Both the position numbers and the translations under genes were made by a program. A model generated the notes under the pieces. It made no database searches, was not told the DNA's origin, and was given only the letters and a program-made list of their open reading frames with translations. Below, one piece after another: positions 61,637-64,000 of a DNA stretch of 64,000 bases. Source of the stretch: Adiantum capillus-veneris (Eukaryota; Streptophyta; Polypodiopsida; Polypodiales; Pteridaceae); NCBI GenBank assembly GCA_014529385.2, contig CM043962.1, forward strand, positions 121,109,970 to 121,173,969, written 5' to 3'. The first letter of the stretch is position 1; the number at the start of each line of letters is the position of its first letter.

Positions 61637-64000
61637 GCTCCCTTTACACAAAGGGTATGAGGGACACACGTCAGCTCCCTAGCCCAGATGCCCACAAGGT
61701 GTATCCAATTCCTATTGGATGGCCTTGGAGGTGGACCAATGAGAATTAGGCTAGAGTAAATCTAGTTTAATTAATTTAAAAACACTTAATAAAAGAACCA
61801 ATGAGAATTAAGCTCTCTAGAAGACTATTGGACAGTCTCCCAAGGGGACCAATGAGCATTCAAGTTTCAACAGCCCAATGGCTTGCCTGATTCCTACTGG
61901 CCAGGAGGCAAAGGGGTCCAATGAGAGTTTAGTTGCATTTATTAATTACATAAAGCTCTCACAAAAGGGGAAAGGGGGACACATGTCAGAAGGCTATCAC
62001 TTATGCTGCTTAATTGTCATTGGCTAAACCTGGGGAGGTCCAATAGGATGCTAGCATGAGTAATTAGCAAGGGGGGTCGACCGAGAGAGAGAGGGGGCTG
62101 ATTTTTGCAAGGCATTATTGACACACACACTCACACAATCAATGTGTGAAGAAAAGAAGACTCTCTCTCTCTTCTCAAGCTTTAATGGAAAGCTTATCAC
62201 CTACTCCAAGTTGGAGGCAATTGATGTTGTGTTTGATAAATGTTTTGCTTAGTGCATGAAGCTTTCATCTTCATTGCACTAGCTAGTCTTGAAGGAACAC
62301 AAAGAATTGTATTGTACAACGTCTCTCTCGATGGGAGAAACCATAATACAAAGCCTTTTGGAGGGGGGACCGGCTCCATGTAAATCCGGTCCTCAACTGT
62401 TGTCAATAGCTTAATTTCTCTCTCTTTTGAAAGTATTGTTCATGCTATCTAACTAGGTGTTATGCTTTTTGTTGCTCTCTCCACCCAAGCACTCTTGTAA
62501 TTCTCATTAGGAATCTATTCTAATGAAATGCCCATTATGTTCATGCTAATTTCCGTTACACACAAGTTTTTAGGCCATTAAATGTTACAAGCTTATGTGT
62601 GAAATGAATCGTGGTGGGTGGGGAGCGTGTCGTGGATGTGGAGGGTGTGGCGTCTCCGGTGAGAGAGGGTGCAAGATAGGTGTGGTCGGCTCCACTAGGT
62701 ATGGGCAGGATGGTGAAAAAGCTAAGTAGATGGGTGGCCTCTCTGGATCTCATGATGTAATCCACAGTACTCCCCCGTCCCCCATCCCCCCCCGTCCCAT
62801 GATGTGGGGGGCAGTTGCATGCTTTTGCAATCTGGGGTCACACACTTTTTTTCAGGGCTTGCCAACATATCCGGTCTTCCTACTTACTCGCTTGGGTTCT
62901 TGGGTTATAGGCCGGGCATTCTACAGATAATCCCAGATGCAGGTCACCAATTGGATTTCTGCCAGCAAGACACAGTTTTCACTGCAATATGCAGCATCAT
63001 GCTTTGTACCATGTGGAAGGCTCATTGTGCCCACATTCTGGGCTCACAATCCTCCCCTATGTCTACCATTTTGACAGCCATCTGGACAGAGCTTCTGCAT
63101 ACTCTTCACAATCAGTTGAATTCTTCAGCCGGCTCCTCCAGGTCAGCGGAGCAGCGTCGATGTGTCTTTCTTTACACATGGGCGTGGTCGTCAGTTCTTT
63201 TCTGTCGGGATTAGGGTCACATTACATGGCATTTGCACCCCCATAGAGGTTCATTTTACATTCATCATACGACCACTTTTACTCGCGCAAAAATTCCACA
63301 AAGGTCCACGTTGATTCATTAGCCAGCTTTAGGTGATCCTCAGTGCAGGATGCTATGAGCTTTCCTGAGTGCATTTAGTGGAGGAACGCTACAATATGGA
63401 GCATGCTCTGATCTGCTCTCTTTGCAGTGGCAGTTGGAGTATAGGGTTATTTCAATAAAGATCTAATGATTGCTGCTAAATTCTTGGTACTAGATGTGTT
63501 AAGAGTCTAATTTGTGGTACTTGTCATGTATGCAGCTTAGAAATCTTGTTTGGGCAACTTCAAAACATGATGTCTATGGGATGCATGATTCTCTGGTCTG
63601 GCATTGGTCTCCTCTTAGTCGAAGGAAAACAGACGTCCTAAATGCTGCACGGCCTTTTGTACCAGTTCCTGAGGTTTCACCGCAACAGCCTTAAAAGTTC
63701 TGGACTTTTTCATTCTGTTAGATCTCTTTATGAATCTCATGTTTATTGTGTTACTGCAGGCACGGAAAAGTTCATGGGTTAAACAGTCTCTTGTACGGAA
63801 CATGCAGATTAGTACTATGTGTGTTAAAAACAACCTTCTTGTGGCTGGTGGTTTTCAAGGGGAGATGGTGTGCAAAGTAAGTTGAGCCAGTTACCCATAT
63901 TTACGGTTTTTGACTTGTCCCTGTAAGCCTTTTCTCTGGAATCTGCTCATGATGCTCGAATTTTGTTTCAGTTCCTTGATCGCTCAGGAGTATCATTTTG
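13555..64000 (+). CDS. WD40 repeat protein, C2A9.03-like, exons 1-6 (partial)
   Basis: Coding exons are 13555-13698, 14516-14686, 14758-14844, 63536-63673, 63760-63876 and 63972 to beyond 64000. The spliced reading frame has no stop and every junction is GT-AG and phase 0. Landmarks of the plant family are an acidic N-terminus, [45 protein letters not shown] and [14 protein letters not shown]. The WD40 propeller itself lies mostly beyond the window. Related plant proteins are annotated as transducin/WD40 superfamily or WD repeat-containing protein C2A9.03-like; their molecular role is not established, so none is claimed. The ATG is the first in frame downstream of a GA-rich leader. Intron 3 is 48.7 kb and filled with nested transposons, yet the flanking exons are intact. 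Confidence 0.9.
14516..14686 (+). CDS. WD40 gene exon 2
   Basis: Fifty-seven codons follow acceptor TTGTTACAG and end LEK before donor GTATTT. It encodes [20 protein letters not shown] and [11 protein letters not shown], the most conserved N-terminal block of the family. Confidence 0.93.
14758..14844 (+). CDS. WD40 gene exon 3
   Basis: Twenty-nine codons follow acceptor GGTAATAG and end TVVHFQ before donor GTACTT. It encodes [20 protein letters not shown], aligned to the xFYxFRRNSRSVKSTILHFQ region of plant homologues. It abuts the giant intron. Confidence 0.93.
14997..15170 (+). repeat. Two-copy tandem duplication, period about 104 bp
   Basis: AAAGATGCTGAATCTGAGGT starts at 14997 and again at 15101, and both copies end GCTGTATAG or TTGTATAG (15068 and 15170). 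Each copy reads as a short coding-like string ([17 protein letters not shown]), but there is no other sign of a gene. Confidence 0.75.
15435..16110 (+). repeat. Gypsy-1 5' LTR
   Basis: The 676-bp LTR begins TGTCACAAATTGG and ends AAGTCTGTTTTA. It contains tandem AAAGCATAAAAGAGAAAGAG and GCCTTTTGCTTTATT blocks at about 15685-15785, a TTTAAATAT TATA-like box at about 15846, and the GAAATACCGAAAGGGG block shared with gypsy-2 and the LTR-A units. Confidence 0.92.
16112..16123 (+). other. Primer-binding site, gypsy-1
   Basis: TGGTATCAGAGC, a perfect plant initiator-Met tRNA 3'-end complement, one base inside the LTR. Confidence 0.93.
16178..17735 (+). pseudogene. Gypsy-1 gag
   Basis: The original start is probably ATG at 16178 (MASSKD, then a stop). 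The longest open part, 16500-17027, has a Lys-rich segment, a Ser/Asp low-complexity run and [14 protein letters not shown]. After a frame change the capsid-like part reads [13 protein letters not shown] and VKWLKFKR, then VDAYCERFW and FTLGLPTEI. The zinc knuckle near 17610 reads [14 protein letters not shown], with the first Cys changed to Gly compared with gypsy-2 ([14 protein letters not shown]). Gag would form particles that package the RNA; this copy cannot. Confidence 0.8.
17737..17957 (+). pseudogene. Gypsy-1 protease, N-terminal half
   Basis: It contains [18 protein letters not shown], where gypsy-2 has [12 protein letters not shown], so the active-site DGGA is altered to DRGA. The frame is interrupted at 17957 by the LTR-A insertion and resumes at 19802. 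Confidence 0.8.
17958..19801 (+). mobile_element. LTR-A: solo LTR-like unit in gypsy-1 protease
   Basis: A 1,844-bp non-coding unit starts TGTCACCAGCC and ends GGCCGGTTACA, with the perfect TSD GCACC (17953-17957 and 19802-19806). Gypsy-2 shows the uninterrupted protease at this position. Near its 3' end it carries GAAATACCGAAAGGGG and GGGGCCAAT, as in gypsy-1 and gypsy-2 LTRs, so it is most likely a solo LTR of a related gypsy family with a long LTR. A second copy lies at 52759-54236 in opposite orientation. No internal primer-binding site is seen. Confidence 0.85.
19802..20110 (+). pseudogene. Gypsy-1 protease, C-terminal half
   Basis: It resumes as [40 protein letters not shown] and then [25 protein letters not shown] corresponds to the ILG motif of aspartic proteases. 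The frame fails at about 20105, before the RT. Confidence 0.75.
20139..21003 (+). pseudogene. Gypsy-1 reverse transcriptase
   Basis: RT motifs in order: [66 protein letters not shown], then after a stop at 20577 [14 protein letters not shown], and at about 20720 a frame change beside the active site. The FFDD pair is corrupted (FFDY). [19 protein letters not shown] and FLGLCSYYR close the domain. The enzyme would copy element RNA to DNA in particles. Confidence 0.85.
21028..21553 (+). pseudogene. Gypsy-1 RNase H and connection domain
   Basis: [18 protein letters not shown] is followed by [18 protein letters not shown] (the catalytic Asp context of plant gypsy RNase H), [12 protein letters not shown], and after frame changes [11 protein letters not shown] and [13 protein letters not shown], the usual RNase H end before integrase. 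Confidence 0.8.
21641..22665 (+). pseudogene. Gypsy-1 integrase
   Basis: The zinc-binding HHCC region ([16 protein letters not shown] through FLVCEKVKF) is followed by the catalytic core: [20 protein letters not shown] with [35 protein letters not shown], then [14 protein letters not shown] with the core Glu. Stops lie at about 22038 and 22168. The C-terminal GPY/F-like region reads [20 protein letters not shown]. It would insert the cDNA into the genome. Confidence 0.85.
22685..22951 (+). pseudogene. Gypsy-1 chromodomain-like integrase tail
   Basis: After [10 protein letters not shown], the last 55 residues read [38 protein letters not shown] and LYLEAF. The LVKW/F-x2-Y-x5-W-x-EEEDL spacing is that of a chromodomain, which in chromoviruses steers insertion to particular chromatin. 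Some cage aromatics are not evident. Confidence 0.7.
22952..23464 (+). other. Gypsy-1 3' untranslated region
   Basis: Non-coding sequence between the integrase stop and the polypurine tract. Its homologue in gypsy-2 is 26647-27274, with shared blocks such as TGACTTTATGAAATGGAATTC and GGTACTAACAGCCAGTGTCT in partly diverged form. No gene is seen. Confidence 0.6.
23465..23474 (+). other. Polypurine tract, gypsy-1
   Basis: AAGAGGGGAG directly before TA and the 3' LTR start TGTCAC. Confidence 0.8.
23477..24143 (+). repeat. Gypsy-1 3' LTR
   Basis: The 667-bp LTR begins TGTCACAAACTGG and ends AAGTCTGTTACA, and aligns along its whole length with 15435-16110 with scattered substitutions and small indels. 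Confidence 0.92.
24149..25990 (+). pseudogene. LINE-2 ORF2 reverse transcriptase region
   Basis: Translation gives [24 protein letters not shown], then [19 protein letters not shown] (RT block with the first Asp), GCPLAPFLF, and [12 protein letters not shown] at about 24967-25002 with the FADD catalytic pair at 24970-24981. These are the ordered motifs of a non-LTR RT, which primes on nicked target DNA. In-frame stops occur at several places, for example after SLRI and CSVS, and frame changes follow 25170. Gypsy-2 cuts it at 25990. Confidence 0.85.
25991..26633 (-). repeat. Gypsy-2 3' LTR
   Basis: The 643-bp LTR reads TGTAAGAGACTTGG at the left edge and ends CACTTTGTGACA on the + strand. It aligns throughout with 56238-56898, with visible divergence. 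Confidence 0.9.
26634..26646 (-). other. Polypurine tract, gypsy-2
   Basis: The minus strand reads TTCAAGAGGGGGGTA just before the 3' LTR start. Confidence 0.8.
26647..27274 (-). other. Gypsy-2 3' untranslated region
   Basis: Non-coding, homologous to gypsy-1 22952-23464. It includes a short array of ACATCACAGGACATC-type repeats at about 26784-26826 that gypsy-1 lacks. Confidence 0.6.
27275..28481 (-). pseudogene. Gypsy-2 integrase and chromodomain-like tail
   Basis: Minus-strand frames give [20 protein letters not shown] (end of the HHCC zinc finger), then [59 protein letters not shown], then [16 protein letters not shown] and [20 protein letters not shown]. The tail has [18 protein letters not shown] and then loses frame. 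At least three frame changes occur. Order and residues match gypsy-1. Confidence 0.85.
28567..29697 (-). pseudogene. Gypsy-2 RT (C-terminal part) and RNase H
   Basis: A 376-residue open frame runs from [19 protein letters not shown] through [13 protein letters not shown], the active-site block [14 protein letters not shown], RNase H ([15 protein letters not shown]) and [13 protein letters not shown]. The second catalytic Asp of FFDD is Asn here (29517-29506). A 51-bp tandem duplication at 28964-29065 repeats 17 residues ([17 protein letters not shown]) inside RNase H. Both changes should abolish or impair activity although the frame stays open. Confidence 0.88.
28964..29065 (-). repeat. 51-bp tandem duplication in gypsy-2 RNase H
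   Basis: Two adjacent 51-bp units (28964-29014 and 29015-29065) differ at one or two positions. Gypsy-1 has one unit. Confidence 0.9.
29694..30656 (-). pseudogene. Gypsy-2 protease and N-terminal RT
   Basis: A 320-residue open frame holds the protease active site [18 protein letters not shown], then [19 protein letters not shown], a connector, and RT motifs [36 protein letters not shown] and [10 protein letters not shown]. Frame is lost at 29694 in the [11 protein letters not shown] motif, just where the next frame begins. It shows the uninterrupted protease that LTR-A disrupts in gypsy-1. Confidence 0.85.
30653..32026 (-). pseudogene. Gypsy-2 gag, main part
   Basis: On the minus strand: [20 protein letters not shown], a Ser run, Lys/Arg-rich stretch, then in other frames [21 protein letters not shown] and FTLGLPTKI-type [13 protein letters not shown]. 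The intact zinc knuckle [14 protein letters not shown] lies at about 30745-30790. Gag begins at 48724 on the far side of LINE-1. Several frame changes are present. Confidence 0.8.
33795..33803. repeat. Left TSD of the TIR-like element
   Basis: CTTCCAGGG, identical to 43512-43520. LINE-2 has the uninterrupted equivalent once, within CCCTGGAAGGAG. Confidence 0.85.
33804..34499. other. Left arm of the TIR-like element, no gene
   Basis: AT-rich non-coding sequence with scattered GAGC/CGAGC subterminal motifs (33816, 33833, 33849, 34365). No ORF of note. Confidence 0.5.
34500..36440 (+). pseudogene. LINE ORF2 C-terminal region inside the TIR-like element
   Basis: Two frames (410 and 232 residues) in the same phase are separated by one stop at 35730-35732. 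They read [20 protein letters not shown], then a divergent tether, [33 protein letters not shown], and the zinc-binding [19 protein letters not shown]. This parallels the LINE-1 C-terminus but is a distinct subfamily. It is 5'-truncated, starting after the RT core at about 34600, and ends near an A-rich run at 36573-36580 followed by (GA)n. The first 35 or so residues upstream are not LINE-like. Confidence 0.8.
36581..36646. repeat. (GA)n microsatellite
   Basis: Uninterrupted GA tract directly after the LINE A-rich tail. Confidence 0.9.
36705..36980. repeat. Two-copy tandem repeat, each ending in (CT)n
   Basis: TTGAGTTCAACTC, TAGATCTTTGAGGTCTCTTG and GGATTGTTCCTA occur in both units (about 36705-36852 and 36853-36980). 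Each unit ends in a CT tract (36801-36852 and 36953-36980). The microsatellite was evidently copied as part of the unit. Confidence 0.75.
37051..37094. repeat. (GA)n microsatellite
   Basis: Uninterrupted GA tract of about 44 bases. Confidence 0.9.
37120..37560 (-). pseudogene. Unknown hydrophobic coding-like segment
   Basis: A 92-residue minus-strand frame begins [20 protein letters not shown] and has two hydrophobic stretches ([12 protein letters not shown] and [16 protein letters not shown]). Upstream in a shifted frame is [20 protein letters not shown]. Codon texture is gene-like, with mixed composition unlike the surrounding simple repeats. I do not recognise the family. It may be a captured membrane-protein fragment. 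Confidence 0.35.
37620..38480 (-). pseudogene. Bulb-type/G-type lectin receptor fragment
   Basis: Minus-strand frames give, in lectin order, [15 protein letters not shown], then [20 protein letters not shown] with [10 protein letters not shown] (the VWQSFDxPTDTLLPGQ motif), [12 protein letters not shown], and [15 protein letters not shown] (equivalent to FMRLDxDGHLRxY). These are hallmarks of the mannose-binding bulb-lectin region of G-type lectin S-receptor-like kinases. At least three frame changes and stops are needed; no kinase domain is present. It lies inside the TIR-like element, so capture from a host gene is likely. Confidence 0.55.
38536..38578. repeat. GTAGGA palindrome flanked by (CT)n
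   Basis: TCATGTAGG..GCGCACGT faces ACGTGCGCTCCTACATGA, an imperfect inverted repeat between CT and CA repeats. Confidence 0.75.
39012..39031. repeat. Perfect 20-bp palindrome before (GA)n
   Basis: ATGTAGGAGCGCTCCTACAT is fully self-complementary and directly precedes an 88-base GA tract. Confidence 0.9.
39121..39166. repeat. 46-bp near-perfect palindrome
   Basis: TGTGTCATGTAGGAGTGCAC opposes GTGCGCTCCTACATGACACA around a GTTGAC centre; only one or two arm mismatches. Confidence 0.9.
39545..39790 (-). pseudogene. Membrane-protein-like relic
   Basis: Minus-strand frames read [20 protein letters not shown] (continuing IGLSQ) and, after a frame change, [20 protein letters not shown] (continuing LVA). 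Two hydrophobic stretches with this texture look like a plant membrane-protein fragment, but I cannot name the family with confidence. It sits between GA/CT tracts in the TIR-like element. Confidence 0.35.
39788..39922. repeat. Large hairpin: (CT)n, palindrome, (GA)n
   Basis: A 59-base CT tract (39788-39846) is followed by CGCTGTGTGTGTAGGAGCGC, a short centre, GCGCTCCTACACATAGCG, and a GA tract (39890-39922). The complementary dinucleotide tracts extend the palindrome arms well beyond the core. Confidence 0.85.
40560..40990 (-). pseudogene. LINE ORF2 C-terminal fragment (second family)
   Basis: The minus strand reads [15 protein letters not shown], then [20 protein letters not shown] (zinc-binding CX2C with downstream His and Cys), PVYYEI, a stop, and [12 protein letters not shown]. 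This is the terminal zinc region typical of another LINE type, similar to the one at 59091-59405. Upstream and downstream parts are missing. Confidence 0.65.
41010..41480. repeat. Cluster of GA/CT tracts with short GTAG..CTAC palindromes
   Basis: Palindromic cores such as GTAGCAGCCTAC (about 41071), GTAGTAGGCCGCTACTA (about 41231), GTAGTAGGCTGCAATACTA (about 41308) and CGTTGTGTGTAG..CTACAAACAACG (about 41394-41430) alternate with GA and CT tracts, including (GA)n at 41090-41154. Confidence 0.75.
41621..41726. repeat. Poly(C) tract of about 106 bases
   Basis: Almost pure C with T only at 41630 and 41649. The G-rich strand could form G-quadruplexes and the C strand i-motifs. Length may be affected by sequencing error. 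Poly-Pro and poly-Gly ORFs across it are artefacts. Confidence 0.85.
41727..43511. other. Right part of the TIR-like element, heavily decayed
   Basis: No intact gene. At about 42055-42115 the + strand reads [11 protein letters not shown], a zinc-knuckle-like remnant (expected Cys read as Trp and Phe), suggesting a decayed LINE ORF1 continuing to about 43080. A GA tract lies at 43352-43374. The last 75 bases (43437-43511) are the terminal repeat with GCTCG motifs. Confidence 0.4.
46244..46247 (-). promoter_or_regulatory. ORF1 stop/ORF2 start overlap (ATGA)
   Basis: ORF1 ends SRSP and TGA at 46246-46244, and the ORF2 ATG is 46247-46245. Such overlaps suggest ORF2 translation by termination-reinitiation. 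Confidence 0.6.
46244..48148 (-). CDS. LINE-1 ORF1 RNA-binding protein
   Basis: A 634-residue intact frame from ATG at 48148 (MEAHAPP; an in-frame extension further upstream lacks support). Residues about 30-190 resemble the DUF4283 domain of plant L1 ORF1 proteins ([38 protein letters not shown]). A CCHC zinc knuckle, [14 protein letters not shown], follows near residue 225, then a long Pro/Gln/Ser-rich disordered stretch and a well-conserved-looking C-terminal domain ([19 protein letters not shown]). It would bind LINE RNA to form the ribonucleoprotein. Its stop codon overlaps the ORF2 start. Confidence 0.85.
   Translation of the reverse strand: MEAHAPPQRDSSEAPSPDTAEPTIRLALSPTEQASLAAEVERLQATSVICKILGTRPSRGELRDLLKARLLAEVGKILDVQILERGYYQIEFQTSEMASKVIAMSPLAIRASRAHFRQWRHGFDPTSDVLVEEADIPISVCFPGLRREYLPLLSRIGSAIGTVLETPRTAASVAAKAAGIPSVRVLVRDTHTLPKVILLPRVGGGWFRQSVEYSGLPNQCFICRQMGHLAKACPRRRPRPAPQPQPSPAKAGPHPQPAAQRTDSESPSEPGAPAEEGWQQARGRQRQGPQRQPDTQSGPQVPTQQQWVPTGNRFGPLEQEEPPTPASTSASPLPAAPPSEFPSSSSSPPALCSRPLPTSPLFLFRPTPLFLPPAPSSFLPPPPPAPVSQSTQETGPSPAARRSLGSAFATSRLAREGQPFLRPPLQIQTSSLAAIPRGLTSIDLRRRWDFFDYGFTRFLCDYAADHEAACFRVHALFLAARGTEALDSAVGFSFPLCGRTETEWSLDSVVGWLHTHVLEFSHHMGELGATDLLQTSWPLAKFPVTPPDSAGCRHIVVYFFADTQCLPCYVYIHEDSWTEEVALRTARSAWAWTRHSLQSRLSRGRSDADYSPSKPPSKIARLAAAAASVLSRSP
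48149..48528 (-). other. LINE-1 5' UTR
   Basis: C-rich on the minus strand (G runs on + at 48260-48275 and 48478-48489), with many CpG and GCGC motifs. It probably contains the internal LINE promoter. No gene is seen. Confidence 0.5.
48541..48724 (-). pseudogene. Gypsy-2 gag, N-terminal end
   Basis: ATG at 48724 opens [12 protein letters not shown], homologous to the gypsy-1 gag start MASSKD. A 17-base tandem repeat (CGACTCCCTCTGCAACT) shifts frame. A separate frame keeps [17 protein letters not shown] before LINE-1 interrupts at 48540. Confidence 0.75.
48748..49962 (-). repeat. 3' LTR of the LARD-like element
   Basis: The 1,215-bp LTR reads TGTTAGGTGCAGCGG at the left and ends GTGTCACGTGACA at the right. 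It contains a minus-strand TATA box (AAAATATATAAG, about 49630-49641), eight or so scattered AAAACGCTAG-type motifs, and a hairpin CCACTCTCG..CGAGAGTGG at about 48990-49012. Confidence 0.9.
49855..50208 (-). CDS. Possible second small ORF of the LARD-like element
   Basis: A 117-codon frame from ATG at 50208 ([20 protein letters not shown]) has a charged coiled-coil-like start and a [20 protein letters not shown] middle, and runs across the polypurine tract into the 3' LTR. No family is recognised. It could be a decayed tail of a former polyprotein or spurious. Confidence 0.3.
   Translation of the reverse strand: MEILEEERSMILDEVEASKKTLPLSARPKEASVADLYEVQVPHDPHTRVGWRRVPSRIPDAIGNLPRRHTVRYQYLTLKSRGCHVTHPTLCVRGQATASSGFSKSSQSRLEVIWHFL
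49963..49973 (-). other. Polypurine tract, LARD-like element
   Basis: The minus strand reads AAGCAGGGGA immediately before the LTR start TGTCACGTGACA. Confidence 0.75.
50477..51553 (-). CDS. LARD-like element ORF: coiled-coil, His/Asp-rich protein
   Basis: A 358-residue intact frame from ATG at 51553, chosen because upstream extension lacks an ATG and because MVITRSG resembles the (T/L)RSGR opening of plant gypsy gag. Residues about 50-140 are strongly charged and helical ([36 protein letters not shown]), likely a coiled coil. Residues about 155-235 are tandem His/Asp repeats ([16 protein letters not shown]). The C-terminal 60 residues ([20 protein letters not shown]) are aromatic. No zinc knuckle or capsid fold is obvious. 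It may be a gag-like packaging protein, but its function is unknown. Confidence 0.7.
   Translation of the reverse strand: MVITRSGIDTSLGGDEHERGEEEFSPPGGFSNPPPSTTRIALTPMKELPQLFMDRKFDYEERRAAIDREFDARMEAIERQYDLEEKESEAKFDRKNKARQAEFDRDNKALKENSDQHIKEFLQLFSQVQARMQEIREKETLSVSSSPKHDTQDLHDCEKHAEFNDDDKHDDLNDIDKHDDLDDNDQHDDLHDQDVISHKHDDLHDQDVLSHKHDEWHEDDVIVHKDNVLVDAFSSEANLVADSINHEESILAFESRSKEPPLDNSIPQEEPILALELRSQEPSQEVICVRMIDTHTLFECFIRDRFLYFSHRLYVIPFPRHDILYVKHSSLMNEHECMRIFRAKYAFKEVTFHVSSLA
51991..52002 (-). other. Primer-binding site, LARD-like element
   Basis: The minus strand reads TGGTATCAGAGC, a perfect initiator-Met site, one base inside the 5' LTR. Confidence 0.92.
52759..54236 (-). mobile_element. 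LTR-A': second solo LTR-like unit, opposite orientation
   Basis: A 1,478-bp unit with ends TGAAACCGGCC and CGCTGGTGACA, the reverse complement of the LTR-A ends. Perfect TSD GTGCT (52754-52758 and 54237-54241) in the LARD-like LTR. It shares with LTR-A the blocks TAATAATGGGTGAAAGCTAA, CGAAAGGGG (reverse) and CCTCTTTGTACACTGC. It is shorter and clearly diverged. Confidence 0.88.
54655..56143 (-). mobile_element. LTR-C: solo LTR-like unit
   Basis: A 1,489-bp non-coding unit reading TGTCACAAACGGG at the left and ending CAATTTAGCAACA, with TSD GTAGC (54650-54654 and 56144-56148); the other LTR shows the empty site. A minus-strand TATA box (CTATAAAAG) is at 55242-55250, and tandem repeats with TGACGCA motifs lie upstream of it in U3. 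This structure is that of an LTR without an internal region. Confidence 0.88.
55720..56122 (-). promoter_or_regulatory. Tandem U3 repeats of LTR-C with TGACGCA motifs
   Basis: TGACGCAT/C occurs (+ strand) at 55728, 55815, 55888 and 55963 within diverged repeats of 73-87 bases. A second pair of about 65-base repeats (CCCTCTCACTTA..CCAATAATTCATT) is at about 56004 and 56071. TGACG is the core bound by plant TGA-type bZIP factors; an enhancer role is inference. Confidence 0.5.
56225..56236 (-). other. Primer-binding site, gypsy-2
   Basis: The minus strand reads TGGTATTAGAGC, one change from the initiator-Met site, one base inside the 5' LTR. Confidence 0.85.
56238..56898 (-). repeat. Gypsy-2 5' LTR
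   Basis: The 661-bp LTR reads TGTAACAGACTTGG at its inner edge and ends CACTTTGTGGTA, where the terminal CA has mutated, beside the TSD GGAGC. Confidence 0.88.
56904..58189 (+). pseudogene. LINE-2 ORF2 C-terminus and 3' end
   Basis: It continues exactly where 25990 stops, with [16 protein letters not shown], then a stop and shifted frames, [20 protein letters not shown], and the zinc-binding end [18 protein letters not shown]. These match the LINE-1 C-terminus residue for residue in long stretches. The non-coding 3' end has a poly(A) tail at 58180-58189. Confidence 0.85.
58199..59080 (+). pseudogene. Gypsy-3: RT and integrase fragment
   Basis: It reads [55 protein letters not shown], then [14 protein letters not shown] and [18 protein letters not shown] with a canonical FFDD pair (58691-58702). 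At about 58738 it jumps by deletion directly to the integrase [15 protein letters not shown] segment, then [16 protein letters not shown] and SDGQSEIAN. LTRs, gag and protease are absent. It is related to but distinct from gypsy-1 and gypsy-2 and is part of the older intron content. Confidence 0.8.
59085..61045 (-). pseudogene. LINE-3: decayed LINE of a second family
   Basis: Minus-strand frames give the RT active-site region [10 protein letters not shown] at about 60135-60165 (YADD altered to YAYD), [33 protein letters not shown], and at the end the zinc motif [20 protein letters not shown] (59091-59150). Stops and frame changes are everywhere. It resembles the fragment at 40560-40990 more than LINE-1. 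Confidence 0.7.
61047..61077. repeat. Poly(G) tract of 31 bases
   Basis: Uninterrupted G run followed by TGG; the length may be uncertain. Confidence 0.85.
61580..61635. repeat. (AC)n microsatellite
   Basis: Pure CA/TG dinucleotide repeat of about 55 bases. The Thr/His and Val/Cys ORFs here are artefacts. Confidence 0.9.
61734..62060. repeat. Dispersed CCAATGAG repeat array
   Basis: ACCAATGAGAATTA (61734 and 61798), ACCAATGAGCATT (61849), TCCAATGAGAGTTT (61918) and TCCAATAGGATGC (62038) recur with flanking GGGG and TTTAATTAA blocks. It may be a U3 of an old LTR. No gene is seen from 61078 to 62930. Confidence 0.45.
62940..63290 (+). pseudogene. LINE ORF2 C-terminal tail
   Basis: It reads [55 protein letters not shown] and, in a shifted frame, [10 protein letters not shown]. 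It parallels the end of the LINE at 34500-36440 ([16 protein letters not shown] through QITWHYAPP), so it is a relic of that subfamily close to the exon 4 acceptor. Confidence 0.65.
63536..63673 (+). CDS. WD40 gene exon 4
   Basis: Forty-six codons follow acceptor TGTATGCAG and begin [14 protein letters not shown]. In homologues this directly follows the HFQ that ends exon 3, which is strong evidence that 14844 and 63536 are joined. It ends VPVPE before donor GTTTCA, a non-consensus but GT donor. Confidence 0.93.
63760..63876 (+). CDS. WD40 gene exon 5
   Basis: Thirty-nine codons follow acceptor TTACTGCAG. They encode [12 protein letters not shown] and then [16 protein letters not shown], and end at the strong donor [16 protein letters not shown] is a hallmark strand of the first blade region in this family. 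Confidence 0.93.
63972..64000 (+). CDS. WD40 gene exon 6 (start only)
   Basis: It follows acceptor TTTTGTTTCAG and reads FLDRSGVSF before the window ends. Homologues continue with the same LDRPGVSFC block. Confidence 0.88.

Larger units (their letters stand above)
14845..63535 (+). other. Giant intron 3 of the WD40 gene (48,691 bp)
   Basis: Bounded by donor GTACTT and acceptor TGTATGCAG with conserved coding sequence on both sides. It contains at least ten transposable-element units, most on a traceable nesting hierarchy. There is no sign of an alternative host exon inside. Confidence 0.88.
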
